64,000 nucleotides of DNA from NCBI GenBank assembly GCA_020628175.1, contig JAHDFK010000003.1:62001-126000 (forward strand), given 5' to 3'. Positions 43,070-51,828 of this stretch are shown here, piece after piece (position 1 is the first letter of the stretch; every line of letters starts with the position of its first letter). The stretch is from Wenyingzhuangia sp. (lineage in GTDB: Bacteria > Bacteroidota > Bacteroidia > Flavobacteriales > Flavobacteriaceae). Made by a program: the position numbers and the translations under genes. The notes below the pieces were generated by a model. The model saw only the letters and a program-made list of their open reading frames with translations. It was not told the DNA's origin and did not search any database.

Positions 43070-43969
43070 TTAGAAATACCCTTGTTGCTTACGTTTTTCC
43101 ATTGCAGCTTCTGAACGCTTATCGTCTATACGAGCACCACGTTCTGAAATAGAAGAATCTCTAATTTCTTGTACTACTTTTCCTATAGAAACAGCATCTG
43201 ATAATACAGCTGCCGTACAACTCATATCTCCAACAGTTCTAAAACGAACCATCATTTCTTTTACCTCTTCATCTTCTTCACGGTACACAACTCCGTCTTC
43301 TGCCGACCAAATCATTCCGTCTCTTAAGAATACATTACGTTTGTGTGCAAAGTAAATCGAAGGAATTTCTATATCCTCTCTTTCTATGTACGACCAAACA
43401 TCTAGCTCTGTCCAGTTAGAAATAGGAAAACATCTTACGTTTTGTCCTAATTCTATTTTCCCGTTTAATAAATCGAACAACTCTGGACGTTGGTTTTTCT
43501 CATCCCACTCACCAAAATCACTTCTCACAGAAAAAATACGTTCTTTAGCTCTTGCTTTCTCTTCATCTCTACGAGCACCACCAATACAAGCATCAAAACC
43601 AAATTCTTCAATAGCATCTAACAACGTTTCTGTTTGTAACATGTTACGAGATGCGTATTTTCCTGTTTCTTCAACAACTTTTCCCGAATCAATATTGTCT
43701 TGTACATTACGTACAATTAACTCAATTCCTAATTCTTTTGCCAAACGATCTCTAAATTCAATCGTTTCAGGAAAATTATGCCCCGTATCTACGTGTAAAA
43801 ACGGAAAAGGTATTTTTGCTGGCCAAAAAGCTTTTTGAGCCAATCTTACCAAAGTAATAGAATCTTTACCTCCTGAGAATAGCAATACTGGTTTTTCAAA
43901 TTGCGCTGCTACCTCTCTTAAAATATAGATTGCTTCGCTTTCTAATGTATTTACTCTTAAATCGTTCAT
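43070..43969 (-). CDS. cysD: Sulfate adenylyltransferase subunit 2
   Basis: A 299-residue PP-loop ATP pyrophosphatase. LFSGGKDSITLVRLA is the PP-loop; other marks are HVDTGHNFPETIEFRD, CIGGARRDEEKARAKERIFS and RCFPISNWTELDVW. With CysN it makes adenylyl sulfate from sulfate and ATP. Length is normal. It follows cysH by 79 bp in the operon. Confidence 0.95.
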   Translation of the reverse strand: MNDLRVNTLESEAIYILREVAAQFEKPVLLFSGGKDSITLVRLAQKAFWPAKIPFPFLHVDTGHNFPETIEFRDRLAKELGIELIVRNVQDNIDSGKVVEETGKYASRNMLQTETLLDAIEEFGFDACIGGARRDEEKARAKERIFSVRSDFGEWDEKNQRPELFDLLNGKIELGQNVRCFPISNWTELDVWSYIEREDIEIPSIYFAHKRNVFLRDGMIWSAEDGVVYREEDEEVKEMMVRFRTVGDMSCTAAVLSDAVSIGKVVQEIRDSSISERGARIDDKRSEAAMEKRKQQGYF

Positions 43970-44048
43970 TTTTTTATTTTAGTATAACGTAATTAGTGCA
44001 AAACACTAAAACTACCAACTTCTATTTTTTGTTAACTCTACTATTATA

Positions 44049-44678
44049 TTAAGTATGTAAACCACACTCTCTATTTCCTAAAACTTTTGTAGGATCGAAA
44101 TATTTATGTTCGTTTGGAATTTTATTTTCTTCTAAATAAGCATCCAATTGCTCATCAGAATAGTTGTAAAAAGGACTTACTTTTAAAATTCCATCTTCTC
44201 CTTGAGACACAACACTAATAGAATCTCTAAAAGCTGTTTGTCCTTTTCTTAAGTTGGTAAACCATACATCTGGTTGATGTGCTGCCATCGCTCTTTTAAA
44301 AGGTTCCAGTTTTACTTGCTCTGTAAATACTTTGTGCATCGGATCGTCTATTTGAGGAATTCCCATAACAGCATCTCTATGCGAAGATGTTTGTTTTGGC
44401 ACATACAAATCAATCTTTAAAGCTAATAATTGAATTAACTCTTCTGCATGTTTGTAGGTATTACGTGTGTTGTAACCCGTATCACACCAAACAACATTAA
44501 TATCAGATTTTACGCTTGTTACTGCATGTAAAATAGCACCTTCGTAAGGTCTGAAATTTGTTGTAATTACAGGTTTTTCTGCTTTTTCTATAGCCCAAGC
44601 TATAATTTCGGCAGGTGTTTTTGTTTCTAACACTTCATTAAATTGAGCCAATTCTTGCTCTGTATATTTCTTACTCAT
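44049..44678 (-). CDS. cysH: Phosphoadenylyl-/adenylyl-sulfate reductase
   Basis: A 209-residue reductase with the catalytic C-terminal ECGLHT and the motif VWCDTGYNT. The paired Cys (CC...CxxC) that bind [4Fe-4S] in APS reductases are absent; the region where the first pair would lie reads DPMHKVFTEQVKLEPFKRA. By this criterion it is of the PAPS type. A PAPS reductase needs an APS kinase, which is not in this operon. Its start overlaps the DUF2061 gene by one base. Confidence 0.9.
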   Translation of the reverse strand: MSKKYTEQELAQFNEVLETKTPAEIIAWAIEKAEKPVITTNFRPYEGAILHAVTSVKSDINVVWCDTGYNTRNTYKHAEELIQLLALKIDLYVPKQTSSHRDAVMGIPQIDDPMHKVFTEQVKLEPFKRAMAAHQPDVWFTNLRKGQTAFRDSISVVSQGEDGILKVSPFYNYSDEQLDAYLEENKIPNEHKYFDPTKVLGNRECGLHT

Positions 44679-44935
44679 TATTTACCCCATTTAATTGCGT
44701 TCCACGCGCGTTCATGAAAAAAGTATAATATCATTTTTGTAGCAAAATCTACAGATGCTATAGACGATGCTATTTTTAAATCTCCAGCGACAAACCAAGA
44801 AACAAGCAAGGTATCTATCGTACCAACCACTCGCCAGCTTATTGCTTTCACAACACTACGGATAGGTTTTTCTGAAGTACTAGACTCTTTATAGCTAGCA
44901 TCTGATTTATCTCCTATTATCTTTTCTGTTATCAT
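44678..44935 (-). CDS. DUF2061 small membrane protein, first gene of the sulfur operon
   Basis: An 85-residue protein with a variable cytoplasmic start and the DUF2061 core: RSVVKAISWRVVGTIDTLLVSWFVAG and SSIASVDFATKMILYFFHERAWNAIKWG, i.e. two short hydrophobic helices with an N-terminal KAISWR and C-terminal HERAW motif. The function of DUF2061 is unknown. It is the first gene after a promoter with two Rrf2-type sites and overlaps cysH by one base, so a role in sulfate entry or in APS metabolism can be proposed. Confidence 0.88.
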   Translation of the reverse strand: MITEKIIGDKSDASYKESSTSEKPIRSVVKAISWRVVGTIDTLLVSWFVAGDLKIASSIASVDFATKMILYFFHERAWNAIKWGK

Positions 44936-44961
44936 TTTGTTTGTTGCTCTTTGTTTATTAC

Positions 44962-44978
44962 CCTACCTTACAAGTAGG
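44962..44978. promoter_or_regulatory. Rrf2-type site A in the sulfur operon leader
   Basis: CCTAC-N7-GTAGG, 21 bp downstream of the -7 box and 27 bp before the DUF2061 ATG. Same pattern as the sites at 45037 and 46271. Confidence 0.8.
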
Positions 44979-44998
44979 AAATAACATTAAGTAGGTCG

Positions 44999-45029
44999 CA
45001 AAGATATAATTTTAATTACATCTGCACAA
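44999..45029 (-). promoter_or_regulatory. Promoter of the sulfur operon
   Basis: On the minus strand TTG (45029-45027), 20 bp, then TATCTTTG (45006-44999), a full match to the Bacteroidota TTG-N17-23-TAnnTTTG form. It drives DUF2061-cysH-cysD-cysN and the rest. Sites A and B flank it. Confidence 0.75.
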
Positions 45030-45036
45030 CTAAAAA

Positions 45037-45053
45037 CCTACAAAATAAGTAGG
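45037..45053. promoter_or_regulatory. Rrf2-type site B upstream of the sulfur operon promoter
   Basis: CCTAC-N7-GTAGG, 8 bp upstream of the -33 TTG. Together with site A it brackets the promoter. Confidence 0.8.
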
Positions 45054-45084
45054 GTATTAAATTTTACATTAAGAATTTGTTACA

Positions 45085-45591
45085 CTACAGGTTATAAGAT
45101 CCTGGATTCTCTATAAAGTCTTTATTAGAAGCTGGATTCTTTTTTGCTCCTCCAAAAATTAAGTTTGTACTCTGGTAGGTAGATCCAAACGTAACATTTG
45201 CATTGTACACCTGCGATATAGCACTTTGCACTTGCTCGCTAGACAATTCTTTTAAAGGATGAATAAAAACAGACCAAATGACACCGTCAGAAACGGCGTA
45301 TTTTACATCTAAAGCGGTATGAAAATTAGCTGCTAAAGAAGCTATAATGTGTTCTGATTTTAAATCTTCTATTTTGGCTATGGGCGATATAATTCGCATG
45401 CGATTCGCAATACTATCTGTAACACAAATAATAGAGCGATTTAACTTTACAATTTCGCAAAAGTTAACACTCTTATTCATTACGGAATCAGACTGTTTTA
45501 AGATCAATTGTTGCAATTTGGCATTAGTCATGTCTTGAGAAAACACAAAAGCAGTAGTGAGCATACTAAGTGCCCAGAATAATTTTTTCAT
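45085..45591 (-). CDS. Hypothetical secreted protein
   Basis: A 168-residue protein with a signal peptide (KKLFWALSMLTTAFVFSQ) and no motif known to me. It has a pattern of strands and small helices (FCEIVKLNRSIICVTDSIANRM) and ends with a Pro/Gly-rich tail (NPGSYNL-like: IENPGSYNL). Between the DUF2007 gene and the sulfur operon, all on the same strand; the promoter of the sulfur operon lies after it. Function unknown. Confidence 0.72.
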   Translation of the reverse strand: MKKLFWALSMLTTAFVFSQDMTNAKLQQLILKQSDSVMNKSVNFCEIVKLNRSIICVTDSIANRMRIISPIAKIEDLKSEHIIASLAANFHTALDVKYAVSDGVIWSVFIHPLKELSSEQVQSAISQVYNANVTFGSTYQSTNLIFGGAKKNPASNKDFIENPGSYNL

Positions 45592-45628
45592 CTTTTTTAA
45601 AGATTTGGTAGTATTTTTCTAAATAAAC

Positions 45629-45838
45629 TTACATAGATTTTAATAAATCTAATGCTTTTGTCTCTTCGTCAGAATGCACATATACTTCTTGAAAATCGGT
45701 AGTAACTGCACCAAACCCCGCTAAAGATGCTGAATTAGCCCTATCTTTTACTACTGGTACTATTTTTTGTGCCTCTAACACATGTTTTACTTGCAAAACC
45801 TCTACCACACTTCCCGAAAATATTTTTACGTATGCCAT
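45629..45838 (-). CDS. DUF2007 signal-transducing-like protein
   Basis: A 69-residue protein: MAYVKIFSGSVVEVLQVKHVLEAQKI, then VVKDRAN...FGAVTTDFQEVYVHSDEETKALDLL. This is the DUF2007 fold, an alpha-beta domain related to PII-like regulators. It starts one base after the end of the Rrf2 gene, so both form a small operon under the Rrf2 site. Role unknown; regulatory binding is likely. Confidence 0.82.
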   Translation of the reverse strand: MAYVKIFSGSVVEVLQVKHVLEAQKIVPVVKDRANSASLAGFGAVTTDFQEVYVHSDEETKALDLLKSM

Positions 45839-46251
45839 TATTCTAAAATTAAATCTTGTAACGAATTATTTCTAAACACTGCCAAAGAACTATCGCGTAC
45901 CTGAATCATTAGTTTATTAACTGCACAAACATTTTCATCTGGGCAATCATCGCATTTTTTGTAAAAATTTAACGAAACACAAGGTACCATAGCAATAGGC
46001 CCTTCTAAAGTACGAATAATATCTGTCATAGGAATATCTTTAGGCAAACGTGCCAAAAAATACCCTCCTCCTTTTCCTTTTTTAGAAGCTAACACACCTG
46101 CTTTTCGCAATTCTAACAAAATGCGTTCTAAAAATTTTACTGATATATTTTCGTGCGTGGCAATTTCTGAAATTTGTACAGGACACTCTTTTTTAGTTTT
46201 AGCTAAATATGTAAGTGCTTTGATACCGTATTTTGTTTTTTTAGACAACAT
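45838..46251 (-). CDS. Rrf2-family regulator, probable controller of sulfate assimilation
   Basis: A 137-residue winged-helix regulator. Start at 46251 (MLSKKTKYGIKALTYLA); an ATG nine bases upstream lies in the promoter. HTH QISEIATHENISVKFLERILLELRKAG, wing SKKGKGGGYFLAR. Four Cys in MVPCVSLNFYKKCDDCPDENVCAV could bind an Fe-S cluster as in IscR; CymR types lack it. Self-site at 46271-46287 and two sites before the sulfur operon make it the likely regulator of sulfur supply, sensing sulfide or cluster status. Confidence 0.88.
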   Translation of the reverse strand: MLSKKTKYGIKALTYLAKTKKECPVQISEIATHENISVKFLERILLELRKAGVLASKKGKGGGYFLARLPKDIPMTDIIRTLEGPIAMVPCVSLNFYKKCDDCPDENVCAVNKLMIQVRDSSLAVFRNNSLQDLILE

Positions 46252-46257
46252 AATACA

Positions 46258-46265
46258 CAAAGATA
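46258..46265 (-). promoter_or_regulatory. -7 box of the Rrf2 gene
   Basis: On the minus strand TATCTTTG, 6 bp before the start codon at 46251. The Rrf2-type site lies 5 bp upstream, in the promoter spacer, so binding should repress. Confidence 0.6.
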
Positions 46266-46270
46266 CAAAT

Positions 46271-46287
46271 CCTACTTAAATAGTAGG
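46271..46287. promoter_or_regulatory. Rrf2-type site C before its own gene
   Basis: CCTAC-N7-GTAGG in the spacer of the Rrf2 gene's promoter; the third copy of this pattern in the window. Confidence 0.8.
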
Positions 46288-46376
46288 GAAATTACATATA
46301 GTAATGAATAATTTACAATCTACTTTCCTAAAATTGATTAGAGATAACTATAAAAAAATAGCTTTATAAAAACAAA

Positions 46377-46400
46377 AAGCTCGATGAAAACATCGAGCTT
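46377..46400 (-). terminator. Terminator of nirBD
   Basis: Perfect stem AAGCTCGATG with a four-A loop; on the minus strand TTTTTG follows. It lies 42 bp after nirD. Confidence 0.8.
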
Positions 46401-46441
46401 AATTGAGTATAAAACAAACTTATTAATAAAATATAATTTTA

Positions 46442-46816
46442 CTAATGAGTACCGATATAAACAAAGCCATCTTCTATTTTTACTGGATACACAGCAATAG
46501 AATAATCTTCTCCGTTTAAATTTTCTCCTGTTTCAAGAGAAAACGTTTTTTTATGCAATGGACAAGCAATTTTAGGAGTACCACAGTCTTCACCAATCAT
46601 ACCTCTAGACATTACCATTTCCATTTTATGTGGACATACATTTTGAGATGCATACCACTTACCTTCTGCAGCAAAATTAAATACTGCTATTTGTTTTCCT
46701 TCTACTTTTACACAAGCTCCTCCGTTTGCAGGAAATTTAGAAACTGGAGCTGCTTTGAACCATGTTTTAACTTCTGATTCTGATATTGTATTGTATTGCT
46801 CTAAAATTGAACTCAT
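46442..46816 (-). CDS. nirD: Nitrite reductase small subunit, Rieske type
   Basis: A 124-residue protein with a Rieske-like fold. NVCPHKMEM and KIACPLHKKTF provide Cys-x-His...Cys-x2-His, so a [2Fe-2S] cluster can bind; some NirD proteins lack it. It follows nirB by 29 bp and is the partner of that NAD(P)H nitrite reductase. Confidence 0.92.
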   Translation of the reverse strand: MSSILEQYNTISESEVKTWFKAAPVSKFPANGGACVKVEGKQIAVFNFAAEGKWYASQNVCPHKMEMVMSRGMIGEDCGTPKIACPLHKKTFSLETGENLNGEDYSIAVYPVKIEDGFVYIGTH

Positions 46817-46845
46817 CTTGTTATTTATTTTTTAGTAATTAGAAA

Positions 46846-49365
46846 TTAAGACCACAATTTTGGCATCTTCTGATCTCTTAAAGACACAAACTCTATGTTA
46901 GAATCACTATCATCAGAATTCACAAAGTGCGCAAAACGATTATTTTGATCATCAATATTTTCAATTGCTTCTTTCCATTCACACTTGTAAGCATCTACCA
47001 AGCCTTGCATATCTGCATCAAACTGAGCACACAAACCTAGAGAATCATTAATTACCACATCTTTAACATGCTCGATACCTCCTTCAATCTTATCTAACCA
47101 AGCAGCCGTTCTAACTAAAGGCCCTGCTGTTTTAATGTAGTACATTAAGAAACGGTCTGTATATTTTATTACTTCTTCGTTGGTAATTTTTTCTGCCAAT
47201 AACTCAGCATGTCTTGGAGTTGCTCCTCCATTACCACCAATGTATAGGTTCCAACCACCTTCTACAGCTATAATTCCAAAATCTTTACCTCTTGCCTCTG
47301 CACATTCTCTAATACATCCAGAAACTCCACCTTTTAATTTGTGCGGAGAACGCAATCCTTTGTATCTATGCTCTATTTCAATTCCAAAAGAAACCGACTC
47401 ATCCATACCGTAACGACACCATGTAGAACCTACACAAGTTTTAACCGTACGTAAAGACTTACCGTAAGCATGACCAGATTCGAAACCTGCATCGATCAAT
47501 TCTTTCCATATTAATGGTAACTCATGTAATTCTGCTCCAAAAAAGTCAATACGAACTCCTCCAGTAATTTTTGTATATAAATCGTATTTCTTACCTATTT
47601 GTCCTAAAATAATCAATTGTTCTGGTGTAATTTCTCCTCCAGGAATTCTTGGTACAACAGAATAAGTTCCATTTCTTTGGATGTTTGCTAAAAACTTATC
47701 GTTAGAATCTTGGTATTGATTGTGATCATTTCCTGTATCTGCATAAATACTTGCAAATAATGATGACGCTAATGGCTTACAAATTTCACAACCTAACTTT
47801 CCTTTACCATGCTTTTCTAACAACGCATCGTAAGTTTTGATTCCTTCTACTTTAACAATATCATATAATTCTTGACGAGAATAGTCAAAATGCTCACAAA
47901 TAGTTTCTTTAACAGTAACTCCTTGTGCTTTTAATGTTTCGTTAATCAAATCGGTTACCATTGGCTTACACCCTCCACAACCTGTTGTTGCTTTCGTTTC
48001 TGCCGCAATACCTTTAAGCGTTGTAGTTCCTTCTTCTACTTTGCAACAGATATCTCCTTTTGTTACTGCCTCACAAGAACATACAACTGCAGTATCTGGT
48101 AAATCTAAAGCCGATCCAAAAGAAGCCTCTTCTCCACCTCTTGCTCCTAAAATTAAATCTTCAGGATTTTCAGGAATCGCCATTCCGTTTAAGAAAATTT
48201 GGTGCAACATGTTATAATCACTTGCATCACCTACTAATATTCCTCCTAATAACTTCTTACCATCTTTAGATACGTTTATCTTTTTATAAATTCCTTGAAA
48301 TTTATTTTCATAAACAATAGATTCGCTTTCTTTTGCTTCATTTAAAGCATCTCCAAAACTTGCTACATCAATTCCACTTAATTTTAATTTTGTAGACATA
48401 TCAATAGCTGTTGGCATTGCAGCATCCGTGTTTCCAGTAATTTGCTCTACAGCAACACCTGCCATATCGTAACCTGGTGCTACCAAACCATAAATCATTT
48501 GATTCAGTAAAGCACATTCACCAATCGCAAAAATAGACTCGTCGGATGTTCTCATATCGTTTGTAACCACAATACCTCCACGAGTACCAACTTCTAAACC
48601 ACATGTTTTAGCCAACTCATCTCTCGGACGAATTCCTGCAGAAACCAATAACATATCTACAGGTAAAGTTTCATCTTCCGAGAATTTCATTCCCGTAATT
48701 GCTCCTTCACCTTCAATATTTTGAGTCCCTTTGTTTAATAAAATACCAATCCCTAAATCTTCTAACTTGCTTTGCAATACTTTACTTGCTTCGTTGTCTA
48801 ATTGTCTTGGCATTAATCTTGGTGCAAACTCCACTACAGAAGTTTCAAGCCCCATATCTATAATTGCTTTTCCTGCTTCTAAACCTAACAATCCACCACC
48901 TAAAATAGCAGCTTTCCCATCAGGTTTGTTTTTCTTTATTTTTTCTACATATGCCATTGTAGCATCTAAATCCTCAATGGTTCTGTAAACAAAAACTCCT
49001 TCTTTTTCTACTCCTGGAATTGGAGGTACAAAAGCAGAAGATCCTGTTGCTAAAATCAAGTAATCATACTTAAATTCTTTGTCGCTGATTGTAGTAATTG
49101 TTTTACTTTCTCTATGAATATCCGTAACACGCTCGTTTGTAATTAGTTCAATTCCATTTTCTTCATACCACGATCTTGGCGCCATACTTAACCTTTCTGC
49201 ATTCTGATCTGCAAAATACTCACTCAAATGCACTCTATCATAAGCTGGCCTTGGCTCTTCACCAAACACAACTACCTTATAATCATCACTTTTTGATGTA
49301 GCTACAAGCTTTTCACAAAACTTATAACCTACCATTCCGTTACCTATTACTAAAATTGTTTTCAT
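46846..49365 (-). CDS. nirB: NAD(P)H nitrite reductase large subunit
   Basis: An 839-residue cytosolic enzyme reducing nitrite to ammonia. Order: FAD/NAD(P) domain from VIGNGMVGYKFCEKL to about residue 400, a BFD-like [2Fe-2S] domain (VCSCEAVTKGDICC..., TGCGGCKPMV, about 415-485), then the siroheme half domains with the ligand pair VKTCVGSTWCRYG and SGCIRECAEARG near 640-690. Length is typical. Its promoter shares the gap with the Crp/Fnr gene and includes a TATATTTG box at 49408-49401 that overlaps the 16-bp nitrate motif. Confidence 0.95.
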   Translation of the reverse strand: MKTILVIGNGMVGYKFCEKLVATSKSDDYKVVVFGEEPRPAYDRVHLSEYFADQNAERLSMAPRSWYEENGIELITNERVTDIHRESKTITTISDKEFKYDYLILATGSSAFVPPIPGVEKEGVFVYRTIEDLDATMAYVEKIKKNKPDGKAAILGGGLLGLEAGKAIIDMGLETSVVEFAPRLMPRQLDNEASKVLQSKLEDLGIGILLNKGTQNIEGEGAITGMKFSEDETLPVDMLLVSAGIRPRDELAKTCGLEVGTRGGIVVTNDMRTSDESIFAIGECALLNQMIYGLVAPGYDMAGVAVEQITGNTDAAMPTAIDMSTKLKLSGIDVASFGDALNEAKESESIVYENKFQGIYKKINVSKDGKKLLGGILVGDASDYNMLHQIFLNGMAIPENPEDLILGARGGEEASFGSALDLPDTAVVCSCEAVTKGDICCKVEEGTTTLKGIAAETKATTGCGGCKPMVTDLINETLKAQGVTVKETICEHFDYSRQELYDIVKVEGIKTYDALLEKHGKGKLGCEICKPLASSLFASIYADTGNDHNQYQDSNDKFLANIQRNGTYSVVPRIPGGEITPEQLIILGQIGKKYDLYTKITGGVRIDFFGAELHELPLIWKELIDAGFESGHAYGKSLRTVKTCVGSTWCRYGMDESVSFGIEIEHRYKGLRSPHKLKGGVSGCIRECAEARGKDFGIIAVEGGWNLYIGGNGGATPRHAELLAEKITNEEVIKYTDRFLMYYIKTAGPLVRTAAWLDKIEGGIEHVKDVVINDSLGLCAQFDADMQGLVDAYKCEWKEAIENIDDQNNRFAHFVNSDDSDSNIEFVSLRDQKMPKLWS

Positions 49366-49400
49366 ATATAAAGAAGTTTGTTTTACTTTGTACTACGATG

Positions 49401-49422
49401 CAAATATACGTAGTAATACTTA
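49401..49422 (-). promoter_or_regulatory. nirB promoter box and overlapping nitrate motif, copy 1
   Basis: The motif TACGTA-GTA-ATACTTA reads at 49407-49422 on the plus strand. On the minus strand the -7 box TATATTTG is at 49408-49401, overlapping the motif by two bases. It lies in the gap shared by nirB and the Crp/Fnr gene. Confidence 0.75.
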
Positions 49423-49467
49423 GATTAACAAAATTAACTAGTAGATTTGTCACTTAAATACGTAGAA

Positions 49468-50181
49468 ATGAATTACAATTGTTCAGAATGTACCAATAGT
49501 AAATGCCTCATTAAAAAGAACTTGGTTCATATAAAAAACTTGAATCCCGAAATTACTACCCAAAAACACACCATACAATGTAAAAAGTCTAGGCAATTTA
49601 TAATGGAAGGCGCTCCTGTTAACGGATTATACTTTATTTACAGCGGTAAAGTAAAAGTTATTAAAACAGGATACAATGGTAAAGAACAGATACTAAGACT
49701 CTCTAAAGATGGAGAAGTTATAGGGCACCGTGGATTTGGAACCAGCGAAACTTATAAAATTGGAGCCACCGCCTTAGAAGATACCATTCTTTGTAACTTT
49801 TCTACCAATATGCTAAAAGAAATTTTAATGGGAGAACCTAAAGTTACTTTTGACTTTATGCAGTTTTACGCAAACGAACTTAACAGAAGTGAAACGAAAG
49901 TTAAGACCATGTCGCAAATGACTGTAAGAGAAAAAGTAATTGACATGATCTTATATATATATCGAAAATTTGGAAATGAAGTGGACGGCTCTATTGGCTT
50001 AGAACTCTCTAGAAAAGAGCTTGCGGATTATGCAGGAACTACTGATGAACAAGTAATTCGAATTTTATCTGTCTTAAAAAAAGAAAATCTTATCTACACA
50101 AAATCTAAGTTAATCCAAATACTAAATATCGATAAACTTAAAAAAGAGATCTCAGAACATAACTTCTTCTTAGACAGCTAA
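49468..50181 (+). CDS. Crp/Fnr-family regulator of nitrate assimilation
   Basis: A 237-residue regulator from ATG at 49468; an in-frame TTG upstream is less likely. Near the N terminus there are three Cys (CSECTNSKC), a spacing near that of FNR cluster ligands. The cyclic-nucleotide-like barrel follows (FIMEGAPVNGLYFIYSGKVKV, KDGEVIGHRGFG) and then a winged helix with LSRKELADYAGTTDEQVIRILSVLKKENL. It is divergent from nirB and precedes the nrt operon. The shared 16-bp motif before the nitrate units is the probable target. Confidence 0.9.
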   Translation: MNYNCSECTNSKCLIKKNLVHIKNLNPEITTQKHTIQCKKSRQFIMEGAPVNGLYFIYSGKVKVIKTGYNGKEQILRLSKDGEVIGHRGFGTSETYKIGATALEDTILCNFSTNMLKEILMGEPKVTFDFMQFYANELNRSETKVKTMSQMTVREKVIDMILYIYRKFGNEVDGSIGLELSRKELADYAGTTDEQVIRILSVLKKENLIYTKSKLIQILNIDKLKKEISEHNFFLDS

Positions 50182-50202
50182 GAAGAATCACACCCTTAAA
50201 TT

Positions 50203-50246
50203 TAAACACAAAGAAAGCTGCTTTTATGCAGTTTTTTTTGTGTTTA
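50203..50246 (+). terminator. Terminator of the Crp/Fnr gene
   Basis: AAACACAAA, an internal loop, CTGC-six bases-GCAG, then a run of eight T in the arm that pairs back to the first arm. It lies 22 bp after the stop. Confidence 0.7.
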
Positions 50247-50290
50247 AAAACCTTAATACACTTGCGGTTTTAACACAAACACAATCAAAA

Positions 50291-50329
50291 TACGTATATA
50301 TATTTGCCATGTCTAAGTATTAATACGTA
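50291..50329 (+). promoter_or_regulatory. Promoter of the nrt operon with nitrate motif, copy 2
   Basis: A TACGTA (50291-50296), a -7 box TATATTTG (50299-50306) and the reverse-oriented motif TAAGTAT-TA-ATACGTA (50314-50329). The whole stretch begins with TACGTAT and ends with ATACGTA. Confidence 0.75.
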
Positions 50330-50348
50330 ATCAAACAAACCGTAAAAT

Positions 50349-51722
50349 ATGAAAATTAATTTTTTAAAAGCAAGCACTCTCGTTGCAGCAGCATTAATGT
50401 TTGCTTCTTGTGGAGAAACAAAAAAGAAAGCCGCTACTACAACAGCAGCACAACCAGCACCATCTTCTTTAGAAATAGAGAAGCCTCAGTTAACTTTTGG
50501 TTTCATTAAGTTAACAGATATGGCTCCTTTAGCAATTGCTAAGGAAAAAGGTTTCTTTGAAGACGAAGGTTTATTCGTTTCTGTAGAAGCGCAATCAAAC
50601 TGGAAAAATATTTTAGATCGTGTAATTGATGGTCAATTAGATGGATCTCACATGTTAGCAGGACAACCAATCGCAGCAGGTGCTGGATTTGGACGTCAAG
50701 CAGAATTGGTTACTCCATTCTCTATGGACTTAAACGGAAATGGTATTACAGTTTCTAACAAAGTTTGGGCCGGAATGAAACCTCACGTTAAGAAAGATGG
50801 AAACGGAAAACCTATCCACCCAATTAGCGCAGAAGCTTTAAAACCTGTAATTACAGAATACAAAAACGAAGGTAAAGCCTTTAAAATGGGTATGGTATTC
50901 CCTGTATCTACACATAACTACGAAATTAGATATTGGTTAGCATCAGCTGGAATTAACCCAGGTATGTACTCGGCAGAAAACATTCAAGGACAAATTGATG
51001 CAGATGTTTTATTATCTGTAACTCCTCCGCCACAAATGCCAGCTACTTTAGAAGCAGGAACTATTTACGGATACTGTGTGGGTGAACCGTGGAACCAACA
51101 AGCAGTTTCTAAAGGTATTGGTGTACCTGTAACAACAAACTACGACATCTGGAAAAACAACCCAGAAAAAGTATTTGTTTTAACAAAAGAATTTACTGAA
51201 AAATATCCAAATACAACTGTAGCTATTACTAAAGCCTTAATTAGAGCTGGACAATGGTTGGATGCTCCTGGAAACAGAACTGAAGCTGTGAAAATATTAT
51301 CTATGCCTCAATACGTTGGTGCTCCTGAAGCAGTATTAGCAAACTCTATGACGGGTACTTTTGAATTCGAGAAAGGTGATAAAAGAGAAATGCCAGACTT
51401 TAACGTATTCTACCGTTACAACGCAACATACCCATTCTACTCTGATGCAGTATGGTTCTTAACTCAAATGAGAAGATGGGGACAAATTCCTACAGCGAAA
51501 CCAGCTGCTTGGTATGCTGAAAAAGCAAAAGACATTTACAGACCTGATATCTGGAAAAAAGCAGCTTCTTTATTAGTTAGCGAAGGAAAAATTCCTGCTA
51601 CTGATATTCCAACTACTGACGGATACAAGCCTGCAACTACAGACTTTATTGACGGAAACAAGTATGATGGTAAAGACCCTATCGGATACATCAACTCATT
51701 CAAAATTGGTAACAAAGACTAA
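50349..51722 (+). CDS. Nitrate/nitrite ABC transporter substrate-binding lipoprotein (NrtA type)
   Basis: A 457-residue protein with a lipoprotein signal ([17 protein letters not shown]). The mature part has [58 protein letters not shown] and the later [13 protein letters not shown]: the marks of the NrtA/CmpA periplasmic family. It binds nitrate or nitrite (bicarbonate-type paralogues exist) and feeds the permease. The nitrate context settles the choice. A hairpin separates it from the permease gene. Confidence 0.92.
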   Translation: MKINFLKASTLVAAALMFASCGETKKKAATTTAAQPAPSSLEIEKPQLTFGFIKLTDMAPLAIAKEKGFFEDEGLFVSVEAQSNWKNILDRVIDGQLDGSHMLAGQPIAAGAGFGRQAELVTPFSMDLNGNGITVSNKVWAGMKPHVKKDGNGKPIHPISAEALKPVITEYKNEGKAFKMGMVFPVSTHNYEIRYWLASAGINPGMYSAENIQGQIDADVLLSVTPPPQMPATLEAGTIYGYCVGEPWNQQAVSKGIGVPVTTNYDIWKNNPEKVFVLTKEFTEKYPNTTVAITKALIRAGQWLDAPGNRTEAVKILSMPQYVGAPEAVLANSMTGTFEFEKGDKREMPDFNVFYRYNATYPFYSDAVWFLTQMRRWGQIPTAKPAAWYAEKAKDIYRPDIWKKAASLLVSEGKIPATDIPTTDGYKPATTDFIDGNKYDGKDPIGYINSFKIGNKD

Positions 51723-51750
51723 CCTTCTTTTTACAAAAGGTAACATTTAA

Positions 51751-51780
51751 AATTTGGAGCGCTTCATTGCGCTCCAAATT
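51751..51780 (+). terminator. Intercistronic hairpin between substrate-binding and permease genes
   Basis: A perfect 12-bp stem (AATTTGGAGCGC and complement) with a six-base loop, with no strong T run. It could stop part of the transcription or protect the upstream message, giving more binding protein than permease. Confidence 0.65.
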
Positions 51781-51828
51781 ATTTAAACACTGAATAATAC
51801 AGCATTTTTAAGGAAAAAATAACACATT

